Source of the DNA: Ilex aquifolium
Taxonomy: Eukaryota; Streptophyta; Magnoliopsida; Aquifoliales; Aquifoliaceae
Direction of reading: 5' to 3'
Assembly: GCA_951799425.1 (NCBI GenBank)
Contig: OX637393.1
Span: 24,136,744-24,200,743, forward strand
Length of the DNA: 64,000 nt
Shown here: positions 1-11,682 of the stretch, one piece after another
How the letters are laid out: every line of letters starts with the position of its first letter
Position numbering within the stretch: position 1 is the first letter of the stretch
Program-made: the position numbers and the translations under genes
Notes under the pieces: model-generated
The model's input: the letters and a program-made list of their open reading frames with translations, nothing else
The model's database searches: none
What the model was told of the DNA's origin: nothing

Positions 1-654
1 AGTCTTAGGAGGCTCTTTGATTTTCAATTAACAGATAACATTATCTCCTTGCCTAAATCCACGAGTCAGAGATGGCAATCTTCCCAATAGTAACTTTTTG
101 TCTAGGACGCTGGCAGTCTTCCCAATGGTAACTTTTTGAATGGACAACCCTTGTCAAAGCTTTCCCATCGATGCTACTAATTTTTCCCTCATCAAGTAGT
201 AATGTAGGCGAGTGTCAATTTTGGAGTGTTTCCATATTTCAATGGTTATTGAGTTAGGATGTATTCTATTTAACGATTCGGGTTATAGATTATGTTTTTG
301 ACCTAATAAGATGCATTAAGGATTGTCAAAAAATTCAAATCTCTTTTATTTTGGAGTTAAAATGTGCATGCATTCATTTTTAAGGTGTGAATTGAAAAAA
401 AAAAAAATCACGCCTTTGATTTATGTAATTGTTATGTAACGCCCGTTATACCCCATTTCCATTACTCCATTACCGTTACCATTACAACGGTCGTTACCAT
501 TATTCAGAACTATGCTTTCATCAAAAAGAATGTCAGAATCAACTAAGCTTCAAGAGAATTTGAGCAAGACTCTCTTGTCTCAACTAAATTGATTTGGCGG
601 TGGTTCATTTATGTTTATTTCATAACTACGCCATGCCTCTAATTATGTCTTGTG

Positions 655-806
655 ATTCTTCTCTTTACATCTGCATGCATGTGACTGGCTCATGGGTAGG
701 GGAATGTTAGAGCTTAATGCACATCAGAATAATATTCTCTGCAAAATAGTATATGAGCCTTATCAAAATTATCATTCCTTTCAATTGGTTTTGAGTTAGA
801 TGTTTT
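655..806 (+). mobile_element. Degenerate TRIM remnant: 3' internal end plus 3' LTR
   Basis: The LTR-like part starts near 706 with TGTTAGAGC and ends near 806 with CAATTGGTTTTGAGTTAGATG, the usual end of this plant TRIM repeat. Just upstream is a purine tract (CATGGGTAGGGGA) and a GCATGCATGTGACTGGCTC stretch that aligns with the internal part of the minus-strand copy next door. No matching 5' LTR was found to the left. Confidence 0.55.
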
Positions 807-1151
807 TGTTAGAGCATCAATCCCAAAACCAATTTATAATGGGTGGAATGGCCCCTCAAGTATATAAACAAACCTTGTAGCCTTAATTATTCGAAGTAGG
901 AGACAAGCTCTCTTAATGCTCTCCCTCACATGAGAGTCGGACTTGCACGTGGGGTCGACAAACAAACCAAGCATACCGAAAAATTCAATCAGGTAAGAGA
1001 CTTAACTGACTGACCACTCAAGGCCCCAGCTCGGACACCATATTAAAACATCCAACGCAAAACCAATTGACAATAGGAGGAACAGCCCCTCAACTATATA
1101 AACCAACCTTGATGGTCCTAATTATTCGATGTGTGATACAAGATCTATTAT
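807..1151 (-). mobile_element. TRIM (terminal-repeat retrotransposon in miniature)
   Basis: Two direct terminal repeats of about 111 bp, 807-918 and 1041-1151, share the block with CAAAACCAATT, CCCCTCAA, TATATAAAC and AATTATTCGA. On the minus strand the right copy is followed at 1040-1029 by TGGTGTCCGAGC, a good match to the tRNA-iMet primer site TGGTATCAGAGC. The left copy is preceded by a purine tract GTGAGGGAGAG (929-919). The internal part is only about 122 bp with no coding capacity, as expected for TRIMs. The LTR ends read TAACA (left copy) and TAATA (right copy). No target duplication is obvious. Confidence 0.75.
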
Positions 1152-3479
1152 TACCCGTCAAAAACAAGCCTTCAATTCCTAATCTTCAAAAATATCGGCT
1201 TTTAACCCCATTATTCATCAACCAAAAAGAGAAAAATCAAAAAGTCTAATTTCTTTCATCCATTAGTCATCATCCAAGAACTTTGCTCATCTTTAGTCAT
1301 ACTTGAGGTATATTGATGAAGTCCATTAGAAGCTCAAGAACGAGTAAATTCAAAGACAACGAAAAAAATTGGAATTTATACTGTTTTCCAAAAAGTGGAA
1401 TTTATACTGTTTTTGACTGCCTTGCAAACTTGATAACCATTATAATTTGATTTCAAGTTTAGTAGAGTCACAATAATGCTTACAACTAGTCAGTTTCTAG
1501 TTTTTTATAAAGTGTTTTTGTTTTAAAAAAAAATATTTTGGAAATTTCATCTTTTGTTGGAAACAGCTCGTGGTAGATGACCAATGGTTTTATTCCTAAA
1601 TGGGTAATGGGTTTAAGCTATGAATGTCGCAAGTTTAAGCAGGTTTTAATAGTTTAAGTCTGCTTTCAATTTAAAGTAAGGATTGCTTGAAGTCCATATG
1701 TTGCAATGCGACGGTTTGCAGAATTTTCAGAGCTTTTGAAGTTCGAATCAAGCAATACAAATCCTACGTGTGATGTCTATGGGGATTTTATGTAGGTGTG
1801 ATGCCTAATTTCCTTTTTTTCTGCTCTTCTTTCTTTAATTTAAGCACTTAATGATGGCATATATTATCATTCAAAAAGAGACAGGCACCAGATATGTCAA
1901 TCTCTGATCTTTGCTCTTAAAATGCCTATTGATAAAGCTTAGATAATTCCTCCTCTAGAAATTCAACTAGAAAGCATCAAAAGACCCGAATACAGCCCCC
2001 GATACGGTTCAGGGTACCATCACAATACCCACAACAGCCACTAAACACTTTTTCTTGCCTTACTTTGATCCTCAAACCCTTACCCTTTGCCCACACCTTT
2101 TGTAAGCCACAAAATCCATTTTAAGCCACAAAAATTAACAGATAGTAATCCCTAAAGGACCTTTTTTGCTACTACCCTGCATAAGGTTCCACGTGTGTCC
2201 TACATCAAATATCCCAGACCTGATCCCTAAGAATGACTGCCTTCAAATATTTACAGATCTACACAACTGTGTGTTATTATCTAGATCCTCAAATCAAAAT
2301 TAAAGTGAGAATTGGACAAAATGATAGGTTTCCAATCTGTATAAGTGACCAAAGGAGGCACATACAAATAGATAAATATGAGGTGGATCAAATTACCATC
2401 TTCAATGACAAGCAATGTCCTTGTATGACAACCATCTTTTGTCAAACCAACAAATTAGATATTCAATCATGCCGAAGATCAGGTTACAGAAATGACCACA
2501 GCCCGATCACAATTCAAATCTTAATTTCATTATAACTCTATACTAGCACAAATGAATCTATTCATCGGATAGCCAGCTATTGCACATTAACTTGATATTT
2601 GACGTGCATAATAGTCAGAGTAGGGGTATGAAATTAAATAATAGACTCAAAAAAATCTCCATAAAATTTTATCAAGGATTCTAATTATTACAATACTTAT
2701 ACCAGGTGTAATTTCTTAAACCTCATTCTTAAGTACATTGCTTGTATTCAAGAATGTTGTTGCCCTAGGTATGCAGGGATTAGAATCAACAACTCATGAA
2801 GTCTACTGCTGATGGACTTATATTTGAACGTTCATCAAAGGTTAACACACTATATAAATCAAAACTTTCACAAACTCTACCTAAATAGTTTCCCTTATAA
2901 AATAATACTGCTTTCAGAACATAATATGAAAAACAAAAGCCTCTTTTGCTACCAACACTTGTTCATTTTCCTTTTTCTTAAAGCAATCAAGTTAATGAAG
3001 TCAACATAAGGTGAGGGGCAAGAAAATCCTAGTTCTCAGCCAAGAAAAGAATCGCACAAGGACCATCTTGTCTAAAAAACGAAGACATTAAAAAATAAAA
3101 ACTGACTCAAGGTATCCCTTTACTAATGCCTCAAATGAGGGGAATAAAAGTAATTAACCCAAACCAATAGCTTCAACTTCACCCTCCATGACCATGAAAC
3201 AATACTTGAACAGTTGGGGAACTAGAACTTTTTCCAAAACAAAATTAATGATATTAAAACAAACTATACGGACCATATCTTATAAGCATTGTTAATTCAA
3301 ATTTGCTACTTGTTCAAAAGTGAAAGATTTTGAAATCAAAATGCTGAAGAAATTACTTTTTCAAACCCTAATCCATTTCAACCAGCCAAAAAGCTTTCAA
3401 AATGCAAGATACTCACAAAATCGACCAAATCTAAAAGGCATGCAGAATGTAAAGCAACTGAAACCATATGTTCACTTAC

Positions 3480-5442
3480 GTATGTTGATGGAGAAAGTAT
3501 CGCACATAATCAGAAACAATTTGTGAATCTGCTGCCTGGAAAAGAAGAATGGTAAACAAATTACTCGCAAAACAGAAATTAAAATTGGAACACAATGCTG
3601 TTTGAGTGATGGTTTCCTAGTTATTCCACAATCTTAAGGTTCATTCAGAGACTTCCACATCTACTAGATTCCTGTTTCTTGTACATGTTAAATCAAATCG
3701 AGTAAGACTGGAAAAGGATAGAATATTTAACAATTCATAATTCTTGATGCCGTCAAAAGTTTGGTGACCCTAGTTACAATCCACTCTTAAAAGTGGTTAA
3801 AGCATGATATGTAGTGTATTTAATTATGGTAATGCGGTTAGGGGTGGTGACAGAGATAGAAGTAGTGAATCTGATACGGGTTCACAGGCGATGGTGGTGT
3901 ACTAGAGGGCAGCATGGGCGGTTTGTCAGCTAGACATGGTGATGTGTTGGCAGTGTCATCTGGCAATCATGGGTAAAAACAATGGCAAACCAACTGTACT
4001 ATGGTCAAGGTGGGGCATTTTAAGGAGTACAACTCGAGAGAGCCAATGTGGTGCATAAAAGATGAAGCATGGTGGAGATGTAATTCCACAATGATAGATG
4101 TGATAGGAGGCAAAGTGGTGCAACATAACTTTTTTGTGCCACAACAAAAGCGTATTCTGGAGTGTGATTTATGCATACTTAAAACATTATATTAGGGTTT
4201 TATATTAGGAGTAATGCTATTTGGACCTAAAAATCTGACCTAGTGGAACCATTAGATCAACACCAACTGCCAATGTTTGATGGGACCACAGTCAATCCAA
4301 AGGTCATAATGAATTAGATCAATAAATTAGGTCCCAATAGCATTGCTCTTTATATTAGTGCAATAATAAGAAATAGAAAACAAAATCCAAAAAAGTACAA
4401 AGGGCCATATTAGCACTTACTAGCATACTTTAATGCTTATATCTACAAACACTGGTATTCATTGGCACGTACGAACAAATACAAGCCACATAACATAGTC
4501 AGCATACCAATTGTGAAGCAAATGACAGTTCATTTGACTAGCTTTCGTATAACTGTGCATCAAACTTATCTCTTTGACCACAATCAGTTATGTTATACAA
4601 TTGCACCATACAATCAAATCACTTCCCTTAAGAAACTAAAGAGCCAAAGGACAGTGCCTGTAAACAAACAGGAGACAAAAGTAATTTTTCACTATTCCAC
4701 CAGCTGAATCTATGTTTCGTTGCTGACGAAAAAAAAAAAAAGGGACACATAGCCAACAAGCATTAACCGAAACACACAAGAACTTATTGGATTTGTAGCA
4801 ATTCATTTTTGACTTCAAGTACACTTCTGAATCCGTTCCTTAATATTAGCATCACTTGCAATTCTTCACATATAACGCCACTTGTACATTAATATAATCA
4901 AATGGGAAAAACAACCCAAAAAATTCCATAACGTTTCGCCACCTTAGCTCCATAATATACCCAAAAGTAGTACAATAGTATGAAAACACTGAACAATTAA
5001 TAGCATGATACCCAAAAACACAAATAAGACAAATAATATTTAAATGAAAACATCGTAAAAGAAAATCCAAATGATTCATACCATATATATGTAGAGAGAG
5101 AGAGAGAGAGAGAGAGAGAATACCGATCCAGAGCGACACAAGTAGACATTATCGGTCAACTGGGTGATCTTGTCCGATGCCCTATTCGCAACATACATTC
5201 CTATCAAAAAGAGACGATGTAAAAACCTAAAAAATTTCCCTTTTCATTTTTCCAGTGTTTTCTCGGGAAACAAACAGATGGTATAACCTAACAGAGATTG
5301 GGATCTGAGGAGATATAAAAATCTACATACCGGTGCTGGTACGGGAATCGGCGCCGAGGACGACGCCGCCGTTGTAAGTGACACCGATGATGGTGGTTCC
5401 CATCGAATGGGGTGAGTTCAGATCGCCAACGTTCACGTCCAT
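3480..5442 (-). CDS. PBA1: Proteasome 20S subunit beta type-6 (beta1), exons 1-3, partial
   Basis: Three exons on the minus strand encode the N-terminal part of the 20S proteasome beta1 (caspase-like) subunit, which is cleaved to expose the catalytic Thr and acts inside the core-particle chamber. Exon 1 is 5442-5331 (37 codons plus 1 base), exon 2 is 5200-5124 and exon 3 is 3535-3480. Donors GTATGTAG, GTATTC and GTAAGTG and acceptors ending in AG keep the frame across both introns. The product reads M-D-V-N-V, then [16 protein letters not shown], which contains the propeptide/Thr1 junction G-TT, followed by [34 protein letters not shown] and [13 protein letters not shown]. These match the plant PBA1 family. 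The start at 5442 was chosen because it gives the short family propeptide; an in-frame ATG at 5565 lies in the pyrimidine-rich leader. The remaining two thirds of the protein was not found down to position 1, so intron 3 exceeds 3.4 kb or the gene is broken. Confidence 0.9.
4209..4348. mobile_element. Mutator-type MITE in intron 2 of the PBA1-like gene
   Basis: This is a 140-bp element with imperfect terminal inverted repeats GAGTAATGCTATTTGGACC and GGTCCCAATAGCATTGCTC. It is flanked on both sides by the same 10 bp, TTTATATTAG (4199-4208 and 4349-4358). A 9-10 bp target duplication is typical of Mutator-like elements. It has no coding capacity and lies between exons 2 and 3. Confidence 0.8.
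5093..5119. repeat. (AG)n microsatellite beside the exon 2 donor
   Basis: An uninterrupted AG run of 27 bases lies 4 bases past the exon 2 splice donor of the PBA1-like gene. In the transcript it is a CU run at the start of intron 2. Confidence 0.9.
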
Positions 5443-5700
5443 TGTGTGCGTGTGCGTGTGCGTGCGTGCCCGTGCGAGAGAGAGTTTCGTCCGGCGAGGA
5501 GAGAGAGTTTCTTGTTGGAAAAGAATGGAAATCGCACCAGTCCCTTTGGTAAGCCGTAAGTGCATTATTTATCTAAACAAAATAGGCAAATTCTCACGAA
5601 AATTCGTTTGGATTTTTTTTTTTTCCTTTATTTGCTGTGAAATTTGTAGAAAGTCGAATTGAAAACAGCTGTTGCCCAAGATTAAAAAAAAAAAACACTG
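5443..5700 (-). promoter_or_regulatory. 5' leader and proximal promoter of the PBA1-like gene
   Basis: Read on the minus strand, this stretch leads into the PBA1 start codon. It holds CT-rich runs (about 5480-5510), like the pyrimidine patches of plant core promoters and leaders, and a CA/CG-alternating microsatellite directly before the ATG (about 5443-5476). I see no convincing TATA box. An upstream in-frame ATG at 5565-5563 would add about 41 residues that have no counterpart in the family, so it is probably 5' of transcription or non-initiating. Confidence 0.5.
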
Positions 5701-6270
5701 GAAAAATCACTAATTAAGTTCTATCATATTATCTAAGGACAATTAAGTCTTATTTTTTTAATTTTATGGATGTCTAAGGGACGGGTTAGTCCATGAGACC
5801 CGTTATTCGGTTCGAAATCTGATAAATCTGATAACTGTCCATCTGAACCCGAGCCTAATATCCTTCAAGAGAAGGCTTGGTCTGCCCCCAAGCTATTACT
5901 CGACCCAAAACTCAACCCATTAGCCCACCCGCAAAAATCCGTTAAAACCCGACCCAAGAACCCGTCCGTCCATCCACTTTGTTTGAAAAAAAAATTGACC
6001 ATTAAAAATTAAGTGACATATTCCTCTCAAAAATATATATATAATTTATGGTACATTTGGTAACGTTTCTTTTTATGTTTTTTTTTTTTAAAAATAAAAT
6101 TAATTTTTGTTTTTTCTATGATAAAAATCAAAAATATAAAACATGTTTGATAGTCATTTATATTTAAAAAATTATAAAAACAAAAATAAAAAATATGTTT
6201 TGTATTACAATAGTGTTTCCATAGTTCATTGTGGTTATTTTAATTAATTTTTTAATTACAAATACATCTC
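5701..6270. other. AT-rich intergenic DNA with a GGGTC/GACCC-rich block
   Basis: No gene is seen. About 5770-5965 is rich in degenerate ACCCG and GACCC words, the composition often found in ends of hAT-type non-autonomous elements. A similar block lies at 7335-7490, ending in GCCCATAGACACCCCTA. I could not define terminal repeats or a target duplication for either, so they are not called as elements. Confidence 0.35.
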
Positions 6271-6905
6271 CACCCAAATCACCGAAAACCCACCCCACCC
6301 AGCCACCATCTTCTCCACCATTTCAAAACCCACCACCCAACCCATCTGTTTGGCCACCATCAATACCACTAAAAACCCACCACCACCACCCCTATTTATC
6401 CATCACCAAACCACCGAAAACTCGCAATCCAACCCACCACCAACACCACTAAAATCCCACCACCCAACCCACTCAAAACCCACCACCACCAGCCCCGACG
6501 ACCCAGTTGCAGCAGCTTGAAAATCCAGTTGTTGTAGCCCCAAAACCCACCACACAACCCACCCAAAACCATCACCAATACTAGTCCACCACCACCAATA
6601 CTAGTCCACCACCACCGATACACGCACACAAAGAAAACCCAGCTGTTGCAGCCCCGAAACCCACCACTCAACCCACCCAAAACCATGACCAATTCTAGTC
6701 CACCACCTCCGATACACGCACACAGAGAAAACTCAGCTGCAGCAGCCTCGAAACCCACCACCCAACCCACCAATACCAGTCCACCACCACCAATGCACAC
6801 ACAGAGAAAACCCAACTGCAGCAGCCTTGAAACCCACCACACAACCCACCTAAAACAACCACCAATATTAGTCCACCACCACCAATAAACACACAAAGAT
6901 GCATA
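6271..6905. repeat. CCACC-rich tandem repeat array
   Basis: Short CCACCACC and AACCCACC words fill this stretch. From about 6515 they form longer units of about 80-116 bp, each starting with a variant of AAAACCCAGCTGTTGCAGCC (near 6518, 6634, 6727 and 6805) and running through CACCACC words to a TACACGCACACA-like tail. Both strands are open over long stretches (for example 6396-6929 on the minus strand), but the products are simple Gly/Trp/Val- or Pro/Thr-rich repeats without a domain, so I treat this as repeat, not gene. Confidence 0.75.
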
Positions 6906-8763
6906 TACAAACATAGATTGGGATCCCACAAAGCTGCGAACTTCGCCATAGTCGCAAACCCACAGACATGAGAGAGAGATAGAGATAGAGATAGAAGGGG
7001 GATGGAGCTTTATTTTTGCTTTTTATAGGTGCCACAAAAATGTCCTATTTTTTTCTTCTACTGAAAGTCGAAGGCTAGACCTCATTAAAGACCTCCTTGA
7101 GCCCGCATGTTTTCGTTTTTCTATGTTTTCAAAACCATCATTTTCCTTGTTTTCAATATTCACCCTTATTTTCAAAACAACTTGACTTAAATATTAAGTT
7201 AAGTAATATATAGGGAATTATTCATTATTTACATTTTGTCCATATTGACTTCACTTTTAATTCAAAATTTTAATTTATAAAAATACTAAGTTGAAAATTT
7301 TTACATGAAGATTTATATATATAAAAAAATGAGTGACGGGTCAGGTTGCGGGTAGTCTACCCCTATTCGAAGCCCGGCCCCTCCTGCCCAAGAACTCACC
7401 TAGGTAAGGGCTTGAGTCTATCCTACCTAGACCCAAAATTTCACGGGCCTAGCCCGGCCCAGCCCATAGACACCCCTATGAATCAACTCCATCAATAATA
7501 TATTTTATTTTCAATTTTGTCATTCCCATCAACACAACAATTATATTTTTATCAATAATATTTGTTATTAGTGTCCCAAAACAATTTTTTTTCTAATTAA
7601 TGCATAACACCCAAAACACGTAATTAAAGACTTATGGAAATGATAAATCATATAACTTTATCTTTTTTTTATATTTAACTTTTTTAAGTATATGATTTTC
7701 TACTCACCTAACTATTAAATCTCAACCATAAAGACATATAAATATAGATTTTGAAAATAAAAACTAATATATGAATACAATCATCGAGAAAAGCTCATCT
7801 ACTTATATTTTTTTTTACTTCTCTTTCTAAATTTTGAATTAATTAGAAAATAATTACTATTTTATGGCATTAAAAAAAATTCAAGCATCTGAAGCTACAA
7901 CATTGTATTTAAGAGAGAGAATAAAAATATTTTTGTATATTATGACTTTTATACTATGTATGATTCACTCACATATGAACTCTTATTTGTCAATATGATG
8001 TATGTGTTTAATAATTAAAAGTATAACTTACTTGGATTTTAATTTAAGATACAAAAATCATATTCTAATAAATAAAATCAAATATAAAATTATAAACATA
8101 AATGTAATTTGTGAGTTCGTGGAGGATAAATTTGGAACAAAATACACTATTAATGGAGTTTAGGACTTGTTGGTAATAAATTATCAAAAGTATGACTTAA
8201 TTGTTCTAAAGTAAATATGATAAGACTTAATGATTATTTTAGAAAAAAAAAAAGGTCTTATTGATAATTTTTCCAAAAGAAAAAGTTAAGTCATAAATGT
8301 CACGCCCTTAGTCACATAATTGGTGTGAATAAGTCATAAATGGACCACACATGCTCCATCGCTCGAAATTCGAATTCACGAATTGAGAGCAAATTTGGTA
8401 TAAATTCGCGATTTTACTCCACTAAATTCGCAAACTCAAAATTTTAAACTCTTTTCTAAGTGAAAAGCCCAAAATTTTACACTGGGTCAGCCCATATATG
8501 TAAAAGGTTGCCTTCCTTTTGCTTTCCGACTAAGGACGCCCAAGTATAGCAGTTGTGAGAATGAAAGTGCCTTCACCTTCTCATGCCTACTCAATGTGGG
8601 ATGTTGTACAACAAGTCAAATGTCTTCCAAAGGCTCGTGTTATTCCCAGCCTTTTGTTTAAACATTTATTTTTTATGAAAATTAATAGTTAAATAAATTT
8701 AAATAATTTATTATATATTTGTGTATAAAATTTATTGTTTTATTTTTTTTATTAACTTTTATA
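6906..8763. other. Gene-free AT-rich intergenic stretch
   Basis: A short GAGATA repeat lies near 6970-6995 and the GC-rich block noted above at 7335-7490. The rest is very AT-rich, with poly-A/T runs and many stops in all frames. I see no gene here. Confidence 0.5.
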
Positions 8764-10352
8764 TCTATACTACTTTAAAATATCAACATATTTGAATTTT
8801 TTTTTTCACCCACCACTAATACAACTATACCATCCTTATCCTCAAGAATTAATATCACACTAAACTTAATCATCACCTCCAATTACTTCTCACCGTTAGT
8901 GTCTCTCTCTTTCCTTGTCCCTTCCTATACTTATCTCTCATTTGCATCAATTACAATACGGTTTCTTGTATTTTAATTTTTTTTCTCACAATAAGAGTAG
9001 AAGAAAACCAACACCACTATTGTCACACCACTTCATCTTCCATGGTACCAGAAACCTACTCATTCATGCACAAAGTCATTGTCATCGAAGATGATTTCGA
9101 TCCAAAAATTCTAAGTGAGCTTTCAAAACTTTTTTGCCCTTTTAGTTACCTGATATTAATATTTTTGTGTGGTTTGAATCTGACAGAAATTGTTTGTGAT
9201 TCCAGTGATATCAAAGGGATTACAACCACGTTGCAGCTAGAGCTCCAAAGTGTGGTAAGAAGAAGACCGAACATAAAAAACAAAGTCCTCTTCGTGGCAA
9301 TGTTCAGTTCATGTACCCATTGGTTGATTTAATTTTTTATTTGTGATCAAGTTTCTAGTTTTTTTTTTCTTATTTTGGGGTTTGGTTTCCCTAAGGGTCT
9401 TGTCGAAATTGTATGTGGTGATCCTTCTTTGAATTGGATTTTGAATTTAATTATTTGGATGTTGGTTATCTATATGTATGATTAAGTTGGTTGAACATCT
9501 ATGTGTCCTATAAAAATCAAATTAATGATGATAACTTGACCTTTTTTATTTGTTTATCTTTTCTATCTTGTTTAGTTTACCCTTTTTTTTTTTTTAACAA
9601 TTTTTATAATTATTTTAAGAGTTCTTGAAAATTTTGCGTTGGTTGCCCCCCCAAATAATAAAAATGTCATGAATAGTTCCAAGTCATTTCTTGGACTTAA
9701 TACTTAGTTACCAAACAAATATATATGCGTATGAATTCTTGCCTTCAAAAAAACTATTAATAATTTTGAAAGTGATTAACAAACATCTTTGTAAATCTAA
9801 TGCTAAACTCTTACTATTACTTAGTTAGATAAATGCAACATATCCTGTCCTTTATCTTGTTTAAAACTCATAAGTTTTTTTTATGCGGCATACATCCAAT
9901 AAATATAGATTATCATCCATAAATTTTCGTCACCTAAATGTTGTGAATTATCCTTTAGGTAAAAAAAAATATATTGCGAAATATTTTACTTTGTTAACTC
10001 ATATCAGTTTGTCAACAAAAGTATACATCACCAATCACTTTCAACACCTATACTACCAGTTATGGATAGTCCTAATCAAGCGATGCAGTAAGAAATCATC
10101 TCCTATTAGCTTTATCCAATATTTTGTGACTCTTCCTCTAAAACAATAAGGGAAATAGAAAGGAAGGCAGGGTGAAGAGGTATTTTTTTTGATTATCCGA
10201 TAATAATAAAATTCAAGTGACAATGCAATTTTATTACTTAGTGAATGTCTCAAACTTCCAAATAAACAAATATTTGATAATTTTTATAATAATTATATAC
10301 AATAATTTATATTCAAAATAATTCATGTGCAACGCACGTTTGTATCAACTAG
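8764..10352 (+). mobile_element. Probable non-autonomous Helitron
   Basis: The left end reads A then TCTATACTACTTTAAAA, a common plant Helitron 5' start (TC). The right end reads ATGTGCAACGCACGTTTGTATCAACTAG then T. This is a GTGC-AAC-GCAC hairpin about 10 bases before a terminal CTAG, with insertion between A and T, as in the family. There is no target duplication and no terminal inverted repeat, as expected. The interior (1,589 bp) has no Rep or helicase coding. A 96-codon frame at 9042-9332 resembles nothing I know and may be captured host DNA or chance. Confidence 0.6.
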
Positions 10353-10390
10353 TATGTAAATATGTATGTATGTATGTATGTATATAATAA
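10353..10390. repeat. (GTAT)n microsatellite
   Basis: GTAT repeats (about 10357-10384) follow directly after the Helitron terminus. From here to 10483 there is only low-complexity sequence. Confidence 0.75.
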
Positions 10391-11682
10391 AGTGCTCTCA
10401 AGGTGCTCCCGCTCTAAACTTCTTTTAAATTTTTTTCGCTTTTGCGTTACTACCCTTGCTCTTGCTCCCGCCTCCGCTCCCACCGATTAACCCTAAAAAG
10501 AGCGTAAATAAATTAAGGTTTAGGGTTAATTATATGCTTTAATTGATTTAAAGTGCTTAATTGAGATTATATTATGATTAATGTTTGAATTATATATTTT
10601 GTAGGGTTTCATACGTAATTAAGAAAATTTGGAGGGTTAAAGCGCGAAAGAAGAATAAAAGGAGAGAAACTAAAACAATTTTAGCAAAAAGCTCACCATT
10701 CGGATGGTGGTTCAACAGTGGCTAAAGTCAAATAAGTCAACAAATGCCTTAACCGCCTCATGTCCTTCTTTTCTCCCATTGGTCCGTTGATGCAGCAAAG
10801 CCTTTGATTGGCTAATTTGGGTGTTTGCCGCCTTGACCCTTTATCGGAGCCTATAAATAGGCGTGTTCGGAGTCATTTTGAGAGAGATCTTCCACCTTTG
10901 GCAAGCTAGAGTCCGAGAGAAAATACCCTACCCTAAACACTCATAGCTAAAAATTATCTTCTTCTACATTTCTTTGTATTCCTTTTTACTTGGAGGGTTG
11001 AATCTCTCTCACTTTTTCGCCCTAGTCGATAATAAGAGTGAGAGTGTTTCAACTATTTGTAACACTCCAAAACACACTCTGGACGGCATTACATTCTAAA
11101 ACATTCATATCATGAGAGCACTAATATAATTCCTTAAGAAACGAAACTTCATTTGTCATCCACAAATATTTACAAAGTGATCCAAAAGAATAAGCCCAAA
11201 TTATGGCTATTACATCTCAAAAATTAATTAAAGTAGCACAGCGGAATAAACAGAAGAAACTAGACTACACAATGTTCCAAAAGAATGTCCTAGTCTAGTA
11301 CAAAAGGAAAGGAGGTCGCTCTATGCGTCCACCTCGGGATCCACACTCCCGTCAAGTGGAGTCTCCCAAGTAGCGGGCTCCTCAACCCTTACGTCCTTCT
11401 CAAGCAAGTAATCTGAAAAATGTTAGCGGTAGGGGGGTGAGCATGAAGCTCTGTAGAAAAATTCTCTCAAACTCATACAAGGTTTAGAAAAACATTTAAA
11501 ACGGCCGGTCTCATTTCACAAATAGCATATATAATATTTGAAGTAAAACCATGACATTTTACAACGGATCTCAAGTTTAAGTAGCAATAGTACTAGAAAT
11601 GAACAATAATAACCAATTCTAATAAACATCCATTTTCAAAAGATAAACCATTTCCCACACCTTATATAATATTGTCCTCCAT

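Larger units (their letters stand above)
1..3479 (-). other. Third intron of the PBA1-like gene, extending off the left edge
   Basis: After exon 3 a consensus donor (GTAAGTG on the minus strand, at 3479-3473) opens an intron. Nothing resembling the next conserved beta1 block (the IQLGQPA region) could be recognised on the minus strand down to position 1. The stretch is AT-rich and non-coding, with the TRIM copies at 655-1151. From 1152 to 3479 I see nothing else that I can name. Confidence 0.55.

Noticed and set aside
5443-5565. Upstream in-frame ATG of the PBA1-like gene as the true start
   Set aside because: The extra residues are encoded by a microsatellite and pyrimidine leader and have no counterpart in beta1 subunits.
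6396-6929. Long minus-strand frame of 177 codons rich in Gly, Trp and Val
   Set aside because: It is the complement of a CCACC tandem repeat; other frames of both strands are open too and no domain is visible.
5770-7490. hAT-type non-autonomous element bounded by the two GGGTC-rich blocks
   Set aside because: No matching terminal repeats or 8-bp duplication could be found.
9042-9332. 96-codon frame as a gene
   Set aside because: No recognisable domain; AT-rich surroundings inside a probable Helitron. Mentioned only as possible captured sequence.
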